Shown here one piece after another: positions 1-8,319 of a stretch of 24,532 bases of DNA. A program made the position numbers and the translations under genes. The DNA comes from UBA830 sp036339975 (lineage in GTDB: Bacteria; Pseudomonadota; Alphaproteobacteria; MPNO01; UBA830), in NCBI GenBank assembly GCA_036339975.1, contig JAYYZV010000143.1, positions 1-24,532 on the forward strand. The letters are read 5' to 3'. The notes under the pieces are model-generated. The model had not been told where the DNA came from, ran no database searches, and saw nothing but the letters and a program-made list of their open reading frames with translations. Position 1 is the stretch's first letter, and every line of letters begins with the position of its first letter.

Positions 1-682
1 AGGTCGACGGAGGTAGGGCTATCCGGTCAAGATTATATTCCGGTTCCGGAATGGGGTCGTTCATCGAAAATTTGGGCTTTTTGTTGTCTTTGGTCGCAAA
101 ACGGCCGGTCACATGACAGGCCCGGATACGGAACTCCATCATTACGGGTGTGCTGCTGGCCTCCGATAACTCGAATGATTTTTCGACCAAATCGACGACG
201 CGCGGATGATTGACTCGGGGATCCACGAGCCAGGCTGAGCATTTCATCGCGAAGGCGTGACTGCGTTCCTGAATGATGGACGAGCCTTCGCCGTAATCTT
301 CACCGAGTACGATAAGCGAGCCGCCGATAACGCCGACGGATGCGATGTTTGACAACGCATCAGCCGCGACATTAGTACCGACCGTCGATTTCCATGTGAC
401 GGCACCGCGGATTGGATAGTTGACGGAAGCAGCTAACATGGCACATGCCGCTGCCTCGTTAGCGCACACCTCTGTGTGAATGCCCAGTTCGGCCATCAAA
501 CCCTTGGAGTCAGATGTCAGAACATCCATCAGATGGGAAACGGGCGCGCCCTGGTATCCTCCGACGTAAGAAACCCCTGATTGCAGCAGCGCTTTGGTTA
601 TGGCGAGGATCCCTTCGCCTTCGAAATATTCTCCCTCACCCCGGCGCAACATTTCAACTTCGCGTGCGAATGTACGTTCCAT
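1..682 (-). CDS. Indolepyruvate:ferredoxin oxidoreductase-like TPP enzyme, N-terminal part (partial)
   Basis: The minus-strand frame is open from an ATG at 680-682 to the window edge (227 codons), so the C-terminal part is missing. A GAGGGG Shine-Dalgarno lies at plus positions 688-693, with a 5-base spacer. The protein begins MERTFAREVEM and has the N-terminal pyrimidine-binding layout of the IorA/2-oxoacid:ferredoxin oxidoreductase family: a GGYQGAPVSHLMDVL segment where relatives have a GYPG(T/S)P motif, then HTEVCANEAAA with the conserved Glu expected to activate thiamine diphosphate, and a VLGEDYGEGSS loop. Known members oxidatively decarboxylate aryl-pyruvates to aryl-acyl-CoA in the cytoplasm using ferredoxin. 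It is divergent from the molybdenum hydroxylase gene at 846. The family is fairly sure. The substrate, and whether an IorB subunit is separate or fused, cannot be told from this fragment. Confidence 0.75.
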   Translation of the reverse strand, partial: MERTFAREVEMLRRGEGEYFEGEGILAITKALLQSGVSYVGGYQGAPVSHLMDVLTSDSKGLMAELGIHTEVCANEAAACAMLAASVNYPIRGAVTWKSTVGTNVAADALSNIASVGVIGGSLIVLGEDYGEGSSIIQERSHAFAMKCSAWLVDPRVNHPRVVDLVEKSFELSEASSTPVMMEFRIRACHVTGRFATKDNKKPKFSMNDPIPEPEYNLDRIALPPST

Positions 683-770
683 TGTGGCCCCTCAATCCGG
701 TGTATCGCCATTTAGAGACGATAAAGAACTATACGGTGTTAGGTGGCCCCCGGCAAAGACTTCGCGCGGA

Positions 771-791
771 TGTTTCAATTTCATAGAAACA
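771..791. promoter_or_regulatory. Candidate operator dyad between divergent genes
   Basis: A perfect 6-bp inverted repeat, TGTTTC and GAAACA, is separated by an AT-rich 9-bp centre, giving a 21-bp dyad. It lies in the 163-bp gap between the divergent genes at 682 and 846, just upstream of a candidate promoter for the latter. The size and symmetry would suit a dimeric regulator of the GntR or TetR kind. No regulator gene is visible in the window, so this is only a candidate. Confidence 0.3.
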
Positions 792-809
792 CTTCGGATA
801 GGCGCGATA

Positions 810-839
810 TTGTTATGTGCGATCAATCAGTTCTATACC
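810..839 (+). promoter_or_regulatory. Candidate promoter of the 846-5026 operon
   Basis: TTGTTA (810-815) and TATACC (834-839) are separated by 18 bp; each matches the sigma-70 consensus at 4 of 6 positions. A transcript starting about 7 bp after the -10 would begin at or next to the ATG at 846. That agrees with the lack of a Shine-Dalgarno there. The prediction rests on weak matches. Confidence 0.25.
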
Positions 840-845
840 TAATAC

Positions 846-3197
846 ATGGATCTCAGCGATTTCAACCCGCCTGGGGTAGGCGATCTGGTCGGTAAGCCGG
901 TTCCGCGTCTTGAAGACGAAGAACTACTGCGCGGTGCCGCGACGTTTCTTGAGGACCTAAAAACCCCCAGACAAGTGCATGCCGTGTTCGTACGTTCCAA
1001 TATGGCTTGTGCTGAAATAACCGGAATAGACACCGAAGTGGCGTTGTCGAGTGCCGGTGTCCTTTCTGTTCTGACTGGCGCCGACCTTGAGGCTGACGGG
1101 ATCGGGGGGGTGCCGTGGGAAGTGAGACCCGTGGCGGAGAAAGCCGATATCGATAATCCCGTTGAGCAGGGCGATCCATCCATTGCACGCCCGCAACCAG
1201 CGATGCCGGCGCGAAAAGCGGAGTATGTCGGTCAGATACTTGCGATGGTCGTTGCGGATACCCGCAATCATGCCCTCGACGCTGCCGGAAAAATGCGTAT
1301 CGGTTACCGGGAGCTCGAGCCAGTAGTAGACGTAGAGAAGGCCGTTATAGAGGCTTCGCCAACTGTCGATCCGAGTTTTCCCGACAATATTTGTTTTACG
1401 ATTAAAATCGGTGATAAGGCGGCAACCGATGCCGCATTCAAAGGGGCGGCGCATGTTGTGCGGATACGCCACGTTCAGAATAGGGGTGTTGGCGCGCCTA
1501 TCGAACCGCGCGGTTATGTTGGCGACTGGGATGCCAAGGGTGAAAAATTCACGCTTTATGCAACGGCTGGAAAACCCCACCCAGTCAGAAATACGTTAGC
1601 AAAATTCTGTTTCTTTTGTGAGCCTGACAGTATCCGTGTCATTGTTCCCCGGCTAGGTGGGGGATTTGGGGCAAAGAACATTGTTTATGCTGAAGAGGTG
1701 CTTGTTCTTTGGGCGGCGCGCAGGCTCGGTTTGCCCGTACGGTGGATTTCCGAACGAACGGAATCCTTCGTCAGCGACGTACATACCCGGGACCTTGTCT
1801 CTGCGGCCGAGTACGCTTTCGATGCTGAATATCGGATCACGGCGTTGCGGGTCAGAAACCTTGTCAGCCTGGGTGCCTATCTTGGCCCCCGAGCCAGCAA
1901 TCCCGTACGAAATTCAATCAAGATAGCACCCTCGGTGTACGACGTGCCCGTAGGTTATTTGGAGGCGAGCGGGGTTCTGACCAATACCGTCCCAACCTGT
2001 CCTATCCGTGGGGCGGGAGAGCCGGAGGGCCAGTTTACGCCAGAGCGGCTTATGGACGAAGCGGCTCGTCAACTCGGCATTGATCGGTTTGAACTTCGGC
2101 GTCGCAATCTCATCCAGCCGGATCGATTACCCTATCGCACCATTTCCCATTTAGAATACGACTGCGGCGATTTCGCCGCCAATTTCGAGCGTGCTCTCAA
2201 GCTGTCCGATCGCGTGGGCTACGAAGAGCGCCGGGCCAGCTCTGCAGACCATGGCAAACTGCGCGGCTTCGCTCTATGTAATACGATCGAAGCGCTTGGG
2301 TTTGGGCTTGACGAGGAAGCTGACATCCGATGTTCCACGGATGGGTCGGTCGATCTTCGGATTGGATCGATGTCCAATGGGCAAGGCCACGATACAATTT
2401 ACGCTCAGATTATTGCCGGAAAGCTATGCATACCGATGACCTCGATAAAGGTAATCCAGGGAGATACGGATGATATTGCCTATGGCACTGGCACCGGCGC
2501 TTGTCGATCAATCATCGTCGGTGGGTCAGCGGTTGTCTGTGCCACAGAGCGGATTATCGAGGCAGGTATGGAGGCGGCCGCGGGTATTCTGGAAGTGGCC
2601 GTCGAAGATATCGAATTTATCGATGGTTCCTATGGTGTCAAAGGCACCGACAGAACGGTAGACTTCCCATATGTTGTTGAAAAAAGCGACGGCTTAGAAG
2701 CCTCGGACCGTTTCCTGCCGAGCGACTTCACTTATCCCAACGGTGCCCATTGCTGCGAGGTGGAACTGGACCCGGAAACGGGAGCTGTAGCGGTTGATCG
2801 TTATATTATGGTTCATGATTGTGGAACGCCTGTGAACCCCCTGCTGGTCGAGGCTCAGCTACAAGGCGGCGTGGTACATGGTTTGGGACAGGCGTTTACC
2901 GAGCATTTGGTGTATGATCGACAGAGCGGCCAAGTGGTGTCTGGCTCCTTTTTGGATTACGGTCTGCCGAGGGCCGATGATACACCCGCCCCAACATTTG
3001 TTTGCGAATTACGGCCCGTCCCGACGGAGACAAACCCGCTGGGCGCCAAGGCCGTTGGTGAGGCCGGGGTTGCTATCTCGCCGATAGTTGCTGTGAATGC
3101 TGTTCTTGATGCTTTGCGGCCGCTTGGGGTGCTCGATATATCAATGCCTATGACACCCGCACGTGTCCGACGTGCGATCGACATGGCAAACCGCTGA
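846..3197 (+). CDS. Molybdenum hydroxylase large subunit (xanthine dehydrogenase/CoxL family), first copy
   Basis: This 783-residue protein has the full-length molybdopterin-binding architecture of the xanthine dehydrogenase/aldehyde oxidase/CoxL family: an N-terminal aldehyde oxidase a/b hammerhead domain (PVPRLEDEELLRGAATF near residue 18), then the molybdenum-binding domain. Visible cofactor and active-site segments are GGGFGAKN, PIRGAGEPEG with the conserved Arg at 388, GQGHDT near 512, and GAKAVGEAG with the catalytic-type Glu at 739. Such subunits hydroxylate N-heterocycles, aldehydes or aromatic acyl compounds with water as the oxygen source. They need a 2Fe-2S subunit and an FAD subunit for electron transfer, and neither is adjacent. 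The ATG at 846 has an in-frame TAA (835-840 region) just upstream and no clear ribosome binding site. The Rieske alpha gene follows after 27 bp, suggesting an operon. The substrate is unknown. Confidence 0.88.
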   Translation: MDLSDFNPPGVGDLVGKPVPRLEDEELLRGAATFLEDLKTPRQVHAVFVRSNMACAEITGIDTEVALSSAGVLSVLTGADLEADGIGGVPWEVRPVAEKADIDNPVEQGDPSIARPQPAMPARKAEYVGQILAMVVADTRNHALDAAGKMRIGYRELEPVVDVEKAVIEASPTVDPSFPDNICFTIKIGDKAATDAAFKGAAHVVRIRHVQNRGVGAPIEPRGYVGDWDAKGEKFTLYATAGKPHPVRNTLAKFCFFCEPDSIRVIVPRLGGGFGAKNIVYAEEVLVLWAARRLGLPVRWISERTESFVSDVHTRDLVSAAEYAFDAEYRITALRVRNLVSLGAYLGPRASNPVRNSIKIAPSVYDVPVGYLEASGVLTNTVPTCPIRGAGEPEGQFTPERLMDEAARQLGIDRFELRRRNLIQPDRLPYRTISHLEYDCGDFAANFERALKLSDRVGYEERRASSADHGKLRGFALCNTIEALGFGLDEEADIRCSTDGSVDLRIGSMSNGQGHDTIYAQIIAGKLCIPMTSIKVIQGDTDDIAYGTGTGACRSIIVGGSAVVCATERIIEAGMEAAAGILEVAVEDIEFIDGSYGVKGTDRTVDFPYVVEKSDGLEASDRFLPSDFTYPNGAHCCEVELDPETGAVAVDRYIMVHDCGTPVNPLLVEAQLQGGVVHGLGQAFTEHLVYDRQSGQVVSGSFLDYGLPRADDTPAPTFVCELRPVPTETNPLGAKAVGEAGVAISPIVAVNAVLDALRPLGVLDISMPMTPARVRRAIDMANR

Positions 3198-3224
3198 AAT
3201 ACAGGAACAAATGGGGCAGGGCCC

Positions 3225-4517
3225 ATGACACAATACACCAGCGATCACATTCTTTCTCTCGTTAGGCCCGATCAGGTACACCGAGATGTGTATGAGGACC
3301 CAGATCTCTTTGATTTAGAAATGGATCGTATATTCGGGCAATCCTGGGTTTATTTAGGCCACGAGAGCCAGGTGCCCAAAGCGGGTGATTTTATCTGTAG
3401 TAGGATAGGTCGACAGCCGGTCGTTATGTCAAGACACACGGACGGGGAGATATATGTCGTCTACAACCGCTGCGCCCATCGTGGTGTCAAAGTCGTCAAC
3501 GAGGAATGTGGCAACACAGGCCGTTTCATGTGCATGTATCACGGGTGGACATATGACACGAACGGCGACCTTGATTTCGTAACCCAGTCTGAAGGTTATC
3601 CTGATTTCGAGTTTGACAAGGTAGAAAATGGGATGGGGCGCATCGCCCGCTGGGATTCTCATCAAGGTTTTGTCTTTGCCAATCTTTCGGCTGAAGGACC
3701 GGGATTGGAGGACTGGCTCGGCGAAAACGTTGATTTTCTTAACGATGTCGCGGTGAGCGCACCAGATGGCGAAATCGAGGTTACCGGCGGTGTGCACCGC
3801 TATCTCTATCACGGTAACTGGAAAATGCAGGTCGAAAACCTGATCGATATGTATCACCCTGCGTATAGCCACGAGTCTTCGAGTGCCGGAGGTGGTCGGC
3901 AGTTTTCAAGGCGAGAGGGGGATAAGGGGGGGATCCAGTTTTTCGAAAAACGCGGCAAGGTGAAGTCAATGGATGACCTTGGCACTCACGCTCTTCCTAA
4001 TGGCCACAGCTGGCAGGGTGGGCTCCCGCCGGTTGAAAACACTTCTGAGGATCATTTGGAGTATGTGGCGTCTTTGGAGACTAAACACGGGCCGGAAAAA
4101 ACAAAAGAGATCCTAATAAAGAAGCGTCACAACGTTATCTTCTATCCCAATATGGCGATGCAAGAGCTCAATCCGCATATCCGGGTTATCCGCCCAGTTG
4201 CTGTCGATCGGACCGAAATATTTATCTACCCGGTAAAGCTGAAGGGTGCTCCGGAAAAGATGTTCACGGATCAGCTTGTCAATTTGAACAGGACGCATTC
4301 GCCCACCTCTCTGGTTCAGACCGATGATGTCGAGGCCTTCGCCCGGGCGCAGGAAGGCATGCTGACATCGGGAAATGACTGGATTCTATTGGCGCGAAAA
4401 GGGCCGAGTGAAGAATTCGATAGCGGCCGGGTCCGGACTACCGGAACGAGCGAAGAGGGCATGCGAAACCAGTTTCGTGCTTGGCTTAAGTATATGTGCT
4501 CCGACGTCCCAATATGA
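3225..4517 (+). CDS. Rieske aromatic ring-hydroxylating dioxygenase, alpha subunit
   Basis: This is the catalytic large subunit of a Rieske non-heme iron oxygenase, 430 residues, a normal length. The Rieske 2Fe-2S ligands are C83 and H85 (CAHRG) and C103 and H106 (CMYHGW). The C-terminal catalytic domain carries the mononuclear iron motif in NWKMQVENLIDMYHPAYSH: bridging Asp208, H211 and H216. A C-terminal Asp in QTDDVEAF (about 367-368) is the likely third ligand. Family members insert both atoms of O2 into an aromatic ring, or hydroxylate or demethylate it, using electrons from a ferredoxin and reductase that are not encoded nearby. The stop overlaps the beta-subunit start in an ATGA arrangement, indicating translational coupling and an alpha/beta hexamer-type enzyme. 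Aromatic acids such as benzoate-type compounds are plausible substrates, but none can be assigned. Confidence 0.93.
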   Translation: MTQYTSDHILSLVRPDQVHRDVYEDPDLFDLEMDRIFGQSWVYLGHESQVPKAGDFICSRIGRQPVVMSRHTDGEIYVVYNRCAHRGVKVVNEECGNTGRFMCMYHGWTYDTNGDLDFVTQSEGYPDFEFDKVENGMGRIARWDSHQGFVFANLSAEGPGLEDWLGENVDFLNDVAVSAPDGEIEVTGGVHRYLYHGNWKMQVENLIDMYHPAYSHESSSAGGGRQFSRREGDKGGIQFFEKRGKVKSMDDLGTHALPNGHSWQGGLPPVENTSEDHLEYVASLETKHGPEKTKEILIKKRHNVIFYPNMAMQELNPHIRVIRPVAVDRTEIFIYPVKLKGAPEKMFTDQLVNLNRTHSPTSLVQTDDVEAFARAQEGMLTSGNDWILLARKGPSEEFDSGRVRTTGTSEEGMRNQFRAWLKYMCSDVPI

Positions 4518-5026
4518 ATCGCAAAGTTGAACTTGTGTTTGAAGAGCTTCTGTTTGCAAAGGATATTGAAGCATTCCTTTGTCACGAACTCGAACTCCTT
4601 GATGCCCGGCGGTTTGATGAATGGACGGACCTATTCACAGAAGAAGGGTACTATTGGGCTCCAGCAACAATCGATCAGGAGTATCCTACCTCGGGCGTGT
4701 CACTGTTTTTCGATGACGTCCCCATGTTGCGTACCAGGTTTGCTAGGCTAAGCCACCCAAGGGTACATTCACAAATACCCGCTTCTCGGACCAGCCACAT
4801 GGTTTCTAATATTGTAGTCGGGAAACGAGATAATCACGGAATTTTTCAGGTAACCGCCAGGTTTGAGATGCTGGAATATCGCCCCGGCCATGCGCAACGC
4901 ATCTTCGGCGGTAAATACGAATACCAACTGAGAGTGGAAAATGCTGGCGAATTAAAGATAGTTTTAAAAAAAGCGGTCATCATAAATTGCGATGACGTTC
5001 ATCTCCCTATCGCCATTCCGTTTTGA
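4514..5026 (+). CDS. Rieske aromatic ring-hydroxylating dioxygenase, beta subunit
   Basis: This is the small subunit of a Rieske dioxygenase, with the SnoaL/NTF2-like cone fold expected for this family. The conserved N-terminal pattern is FLCHELELLDARRFDEWTDL, followed by YYWAPAT; the end reads INCDDVHLPIAIPF, like the usual VNCD...IPF tail. I choose the ATG at 4514 because it overlaps the alpha stop (ATGA) and gives a normal 170-residue protein. An upstream in-frame ATG at 4496 would add six residues. The subunit is mainly structural, holding the alpha trimer, and contributes no metal ligands. It shares its N-terminal pattern with the second beta subunit at 18584 but is clearly a different sequence. 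Confidence 0.9.
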   Translation: MNRKVELVFEELLFAKDIEAFLCHELELLDARRFDEWTDLFTEEGYYWAPATIDQEYPTSGVSLFFDDVPMLRTRFARLSHPRVHSQIPASRTSHMVSNIVVGKRDNHGIFQVTARFEMLEYRPGHAQRIFGGKYEYQLRVENAGELKIVLKKAVIINCDDVHLPIAIPF

Positions 5027-5072
5027 ATCGTACCGGTTGAAACAATCCCCTGAACTAGAGATACTCGCGAAT

Positions 5073-5090
5073 CCATACTTTGCCGTATGG
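5073..5090. other. Small hairpin after the Rieske operon
   Basis: CCATAC and GTATGG form a 6-bp stem with a 6-base loop, 46 bp after the beta-subunit stop. No T-run follows, so it is not a standard intrinsic terminator. It could stabilise the 3' end of the transcript or be chance. Confidence 0.2.
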
Positions 5091-5142
5091 GGCGCCGTTG
5101 ACTTTGGCCCTTTGATTGGACGCTTTCGACTGAAAAGGATCC

Positions 5143-5170
5143 AAAAAACCGCACAAATCCGGTATTTTTT
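5143..5170 (+). terminator. Possible intrinsic terminator before the TRAP genes
   Basis: An A-run followed by CCG pairs with CGG followed by a T-rich run ending in six T residues, around an 8-base loop. The G/C core of the stem is only 3 bp and the A/T part is interrupted, so it is weak. Its position between the Rieske operon and the candidate TRAP promoter makes it reasonable. Confidence 0.3.
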
Positions 5171-5197
5171 CTGTCGATACTTAACGGTCATGCCTGT

Positions 5198-5226
5198 TTG
5201 ACATGGCTTTATTCAATCGGCAGTAT
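5198..5226 (+). promoter_or_regulatory. Candidate TRAP operon promoter
   Basis: A perfect TTGACA (5198-5203) is followed after 17 bp by CAGTAT (5221-5226), which matches the -10 consensus at only 3 of 6 positions. This would leave a leader of about 60 bases before the DctP start. The strong -35 and weak -10 would suit an activator-dependent promoter, but this is inference. Confidence 0.35.
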
Positions 5227-5292
5227 GCGACTGAGAATGGCGGTTGGGTTGTCTGACCGCTGATCGCAAAAAACGTCCTAAGGGAGACCATT

Positions 5293-6309
5293 ATGTCGAG
5301 ACGGATACTAGGTACAGCTATCGTGACGGCCGCTGCTCTCGCAGTAGCGCCGGCGCAGGCAAAAGATTTGGGGGCGGTAACCGCCTTGCAGCAAACCAAT
5401 ACCCTGGCTAAGAGCTTTCTTAAAAACTTTGTTGCGCCCGCCAACAATGCAGGTGTGAAGATAAAATATATCGGCGGTCAGGAAGTTGTTCCGCCCCGTA
5501 AGGCTGCGAATGCGCTGAAACGCGGCACGTTCGACGTGCTGAGCGCACCGACAGCGTACTACATCGGCACCGTGCCCGAAGGATTTGCCATGCTTGCGGC
5601 AAATCAGGGTCCCGCTGCGTTACGTAAGAACGGCGCGTGGAAAATCCTGGAGGAGGTCTACCTGAAAAAGGCCGGAGCGATCCTTCTCGCCTGGGGCGAA
5701 AACATGACGTCCTATAACACGTACCTCAACATGATGCCGAAGATGGGTGCTGACGGTGTTCCAGATCTGACCGGGGTGAAGATGCGGGCTACCGGCACGT
5801 ACCGCCCCCTGTTCCGCGCGCTTGGTGCTTCGACAATTAACATCAAGTCGAGCGAAATCTTCACCGCGATCCAGCGTGGCACAGTTGCTGGCTTTGGTTT
5901 CCCCGATGTTGCCGTGGTAGCGATCGGGCTTCACAAGGCGATCAAATACCGGGTTACGCCAAACTATTACCAGACCAATCAGGTGGTGACGGTGAACCCG
6001 GCAAGCTGGAAAGCAATCAGCTCCGGAGATAAAAAGAAGCTGAAAGATCTCGCAATCAAATACGAAACCACTTCGGTAGTCTGGATGGAGAAAATGCGGA
6101 TCGCTGAAGAAAAGCAGCTGAAAGCGGCGGGTGTCAAAGATATTGCCCTGAAGGGAGCGGCTGCCGCTAAGTATCTTGATATTGCGCATCAGGAAATCTG
6201 GAAGCAGCTAAAAGCGAAGTCAGAATATCATGACAAGCTCAAGCCGCTGATGTACGTACCGGGCAAGCCGAACCGTCAGGCGGATCTTGGTCGTGCGCTT
6301 CGCGACTAA
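5293..6309 (+). CDS. TRAP transporter periplasmic substrate-binding protein (DctP family)
   Basis: This is the 338-residue periplasmic receptor of a tripartite ATP-independent transporter. It has a short basic N-terminus and a hydrophobic stretch ending in AQA at residues 21-23, a typical signal peptidase I site. The mature part shows DctP family features: a FDVLSAPTAYYIG segment, KMRATGTYRPLFRALGAS with the conserved Arg expected to bind a substrate carboxylate, and the FTAIQRGTVAGFGFPDV segment. TRAP receptors usually bind organic acids. The start has an AAGGGAG ribosome binding site. The small and large permease genes follow directly. Given the surrounding catabolic enzymes, an aromatic or other organic acid ligand is plausible but not demonstrated. 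Confidence 0.92.
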   Translation: MSRRILGTAIVTAAALAVAPAQAKDLGAVTALQQTNTLAKSFLKNFVAPANNAGVKIKYIGGQEVVPPRKAANALKRGTFDVLSAPTAYYIGTVPEGFAMLAANQGPAALRKNGAWKILEEVYLKKAGAILLAWGENMTSYNTYLNMMPKMGADGVPDLTGVKMRATGTYRPLFRALGASTINIKSSEIFTAIQRGTVAGFGFPDVAVVAIGLHKAIKYRVTPNYYQTNQVVTVNPASWKAISSGDKKKLKDLAIKYETTSVVWMEKMRIAEEKQLKAAGVKDIALKGAAAAKYLDIAHQEIWKQLKAKSEYHDKLKPLMYVPGKPNRQADLGRALRD

Positions 6310-6330
6310 ACTGACCGCGAGCAATTGAAA

Positions 6331-6846
6331 ATGGAGGCCTTCGATAAGGCCCTCGAAAAGGTGGTGAAGGCGTTGGCTTATCTGGCCAGCGCCTTCATCC
6401 CTTGTATCTTTACGATGATCGTGATCGACGTGTCTATCCGGACGATGGGTATTACCCCGCCGCTGTTTACGTCTTCAATTGTTGAATACGGTCTATTGTA
6501 CATCGCCATGTTCTCCGCTCCTTGGCTGGTTCGGGAGAAAGGACATGTCGCGATTGAGGCGCTGGTATCGATCCTTCGGCCCACTGTACAGACTGTGCTG
6601 GCGAAGTTCATGTACACGATATGTGGCTTGGCGGCGCTTCTGTTTTCCTATTTTGCACTCCGATTATTTCTAGAAGCGGCGGACTCGGGGCAGTTAGATG
6701 TTCGCGGCGTGGATATGCCCTACTGGGCGCAGTTCCTGCCAATGACGATTGGTTTCTTTCTTGTCGCGCTTGAATTTATGATGTTTCTGGCCGGTCTTCG
6801 TCACTACTACAGCTACGATCTGAGCGAAATCAAGGACGAAGTCTGA
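6331..6846 (+). CDS. TRAP transporter small permease (DctQ family)
   Basis: This is a small integral membrane protein of about 171 residues with four hydrophobic segments (approximately residues 13-35, 50-70, 90-113 and 130-150), matching the four-helix DctQ subunit that bridges receptor and large permease. A family-typical APWLVREKGHVAIE segment follows the second helix. I choose the ATG at 6331. A TTG at 6325 in the same frame is an alternative giving two more residues. Neither has a strong Shine-Dalgarno, so translation may depend on coupling to the DctP gene 21 bp upstream. The DctM gene starts 2 bp after the stop. Confidence 0.88.
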   Translation: MEAFDKALEKVVKALAYLASAFIPCIFTMIVIDVSIRTMGITPPLFTSSIVEYGLLYIAMFSAPWLVREKGHVAIEALVSILRPTVQTVLAKFMYTICGLAALLFSYFALRLFLEAADSGQLDVRGVDMPYWAQFLPMTIGFFLVALEFMMFLAGLRHYYSYDLSEIKDEV

Positions 6847-6848
6847 AC

Positions 6849-8198
6849 ATGGAGTGGTATTGGGCAGGGGCATTACTATTAGGCTGTGTGATGGCAGGAA
6901 TGGCGCTCGGTATACCGGTAGCGTTTACATTCCTGCTGACCAATATCGTTGGCACTTGCGTCTTTGTTATCGGACGCCAAGACACCTTCGCCGCATTTAT
7001 CGATCGTTTCATGATGCAGGTGCCGCAGGTCGTTGACAATGCCCCGCAATTGATAACCTCATTTACCCTCTCGCCGATCCCGATGTTTATTTTGATGGGA
7101 TCCCTATTCTTCCACACCGGCCTTGCGATTAAGGTATTCGATGCGTTGGATAAACTGCTCGGCAAAATCCCTGGAAGGTTGTGCTATTTAACGGTTATTG
7201 GTGGTTCTCTGTTCTCCACCCTAACCGGTTCTACGATGGCTAATACGGCAATGCTCGGTTCTTTGTTAGTGCCGGAAATGCAACGCCGCGGCTACAGTAA
7301 ACATATGTCGATGGGCCCCATTCTTGGTACCGGCGGTCTGGCGATGATCATCCCTCCGTCGTCACTAGGCGTCCTTCTTGCCAGTATCGCGAGCGTAGAT
7401 GTCGGTGCATTACTTATTGCGGGTTTACTGCCGGGTTTTGTGCTGGCGGGGTTATACGCCGGCATGATCACGATAATGCTGGTGATGAACCCGGACTCTG
7501 CACCGTCGTATGAAATAGAGCCGACAACTTGGCGGGAAAAAGGGTATCAGGTCGTTGTAAATATATTGCCAATGGGCTTTGTAATATTTCTCGTCATTGG
7601 ATTTATCGTCCTTGGCTGGGCGACGCCGTCCGAGTCCGCGTCCTTCGGCGTCGTCGGGGTTGTTATCCTCGCAGTAGTGCGGCGGGCCTTTACGTGGGGG
7701 GCATTCAAGACGTCACTGATCGGAACGATCCGTGTGGTTGGGATGGTGTTCTTCATCCTTATGAACTCTACTGTATTTAGCCAACTTCTGTCGTTTTCCG
7801 GTGCAAGCCGCGGGTTTGTCGGATGGGCTACCGGTTTTGAAGTGGCGCCGCTGGTCATCTTGGGAGCCATGTTCCTAGTCCTGATCCTGCTTGGCATGTT
7901 TATGGACCCGGTCTCGATGATGCTGATCACCGTTCCGATCTTTTATCCGATTGCGGGCGAATTAGGTTATGATCTGATCTGGTTCTCACTGATCGTCCTG
8001 ATGTCGCTTGAGATGAGCGCGACTACACCGCCATTTGGGTTATTGCTGTACATAATGATGGGTATGGTTAAAGGGACCACCTTAGGACAAGTGTCTCTTG
8101 CTGCTGCCCCCTATCTACTGTGCGACCTTATTTTAATAATCATCCTCATAATCTTCCCGATGCTAGCGCTTTATTTGCCTGGATTGATGGGCGGATAA
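6849..8198 (+). CDS. TRAP transporter large permease (DctM family)
   Basis: This is the 449-residue multi-span channel subunit that drives uptake with a sodium or proton gradient. Hydrophobic segments cover almost all of the protein. Family-typical regions include the GIPVAFTF stretch near the N-terminus, PMFILMGSLFFHTGLA, GSTMANTAMLGSLLVPEM, IIPPSSLGVLLASIASVDVG, and the C-terminal EMSATTPPFGLLLY. It starts 2 bp after the DctQ stop, so the three genes form one operon. Length is slightly above the usual 425-430 residues, with no sign of damage. Confidence 0.92.
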   Translation: MEWYWAGALLLGCVMAGMALGIPVAFTFLLTNIVGTCVFVIGRQDTFAAFIDRFMMQVPQVVDNAPQLITSFTLSPIPMFILMGSLFFHTGLAIKVFDALDKLLGKIPGRLCYLTVIGGSLFSTLTGSTMANTAMLGSLLVPEMQRRGYSKHMSMGPILGTGGLAMIIPPSSLGVLLASIASVDVGALLIAGLLPGFVLAGLYAGMITIMLVMNPDSAPSYEIEPTTWREKGYQVVVNILPMGFVIFLVIGFIVLGWATPSESASFGVVGVVILAVVRRAFTWGAFKTSLIGTIRVVGMVFFILMNSTVFSQLLSFSGASRGFVGWATGFEVAPLVILGAMFLVLILLGMFMDPVSMMLITVPIFYPIAGELGYDLIWFSLIVLMSLEMSATTPPFGLLLYIMMGMVKGTTLGQVSLAAAPYLLCDLILIIILIIFPMLALYLPGLMGG

Positions 8199-8218
8199 AG
8201 GATTTTATAGGCGGAGTC

Positions 8219-8228
8219 TGTCCGGACA
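8219..8228. promoter_or_regulatory. 10-bp perfect palindrome upstream of the deacetylase gene
   Basis: TGTCCGGACA is a perfect palindrome in the 121-bp gap between DctM and the deacetylase-like gene. It may be part of an operator or a short hairpin. A 10-bp palindrome can also arise by chance. Confidence 0.15.
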
Positions 8229-8319
8229 CCGTCAGTTTTATCTTTACAGACATATTTTACCGCCTTCCCGCGCCATATAGACTTTCGCCTGATCTACTTT
8301 TAATCGAGGCGGAATACAC

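Noticed and set aside
957..1580. 207-codon minus frame inside the first molybdenum hydroxylase gene
   Set aside because: Long but antisense to a gene with clear conserved motifs; its translation resembles no family I recognise.
4992..5201. 69-codon plus frame after the first Rieske beta gene
   Set aside because: It overlaps the true beta gene end in another frame and resembles nothing; the gap is better explained as terminator plus promoter.
5620..6189. 189-codon minus frame inside the DctP gene
   Set aside because: Antisense shadow of a well-supported TRAP receptor gene; no motif or ribosome binding site.
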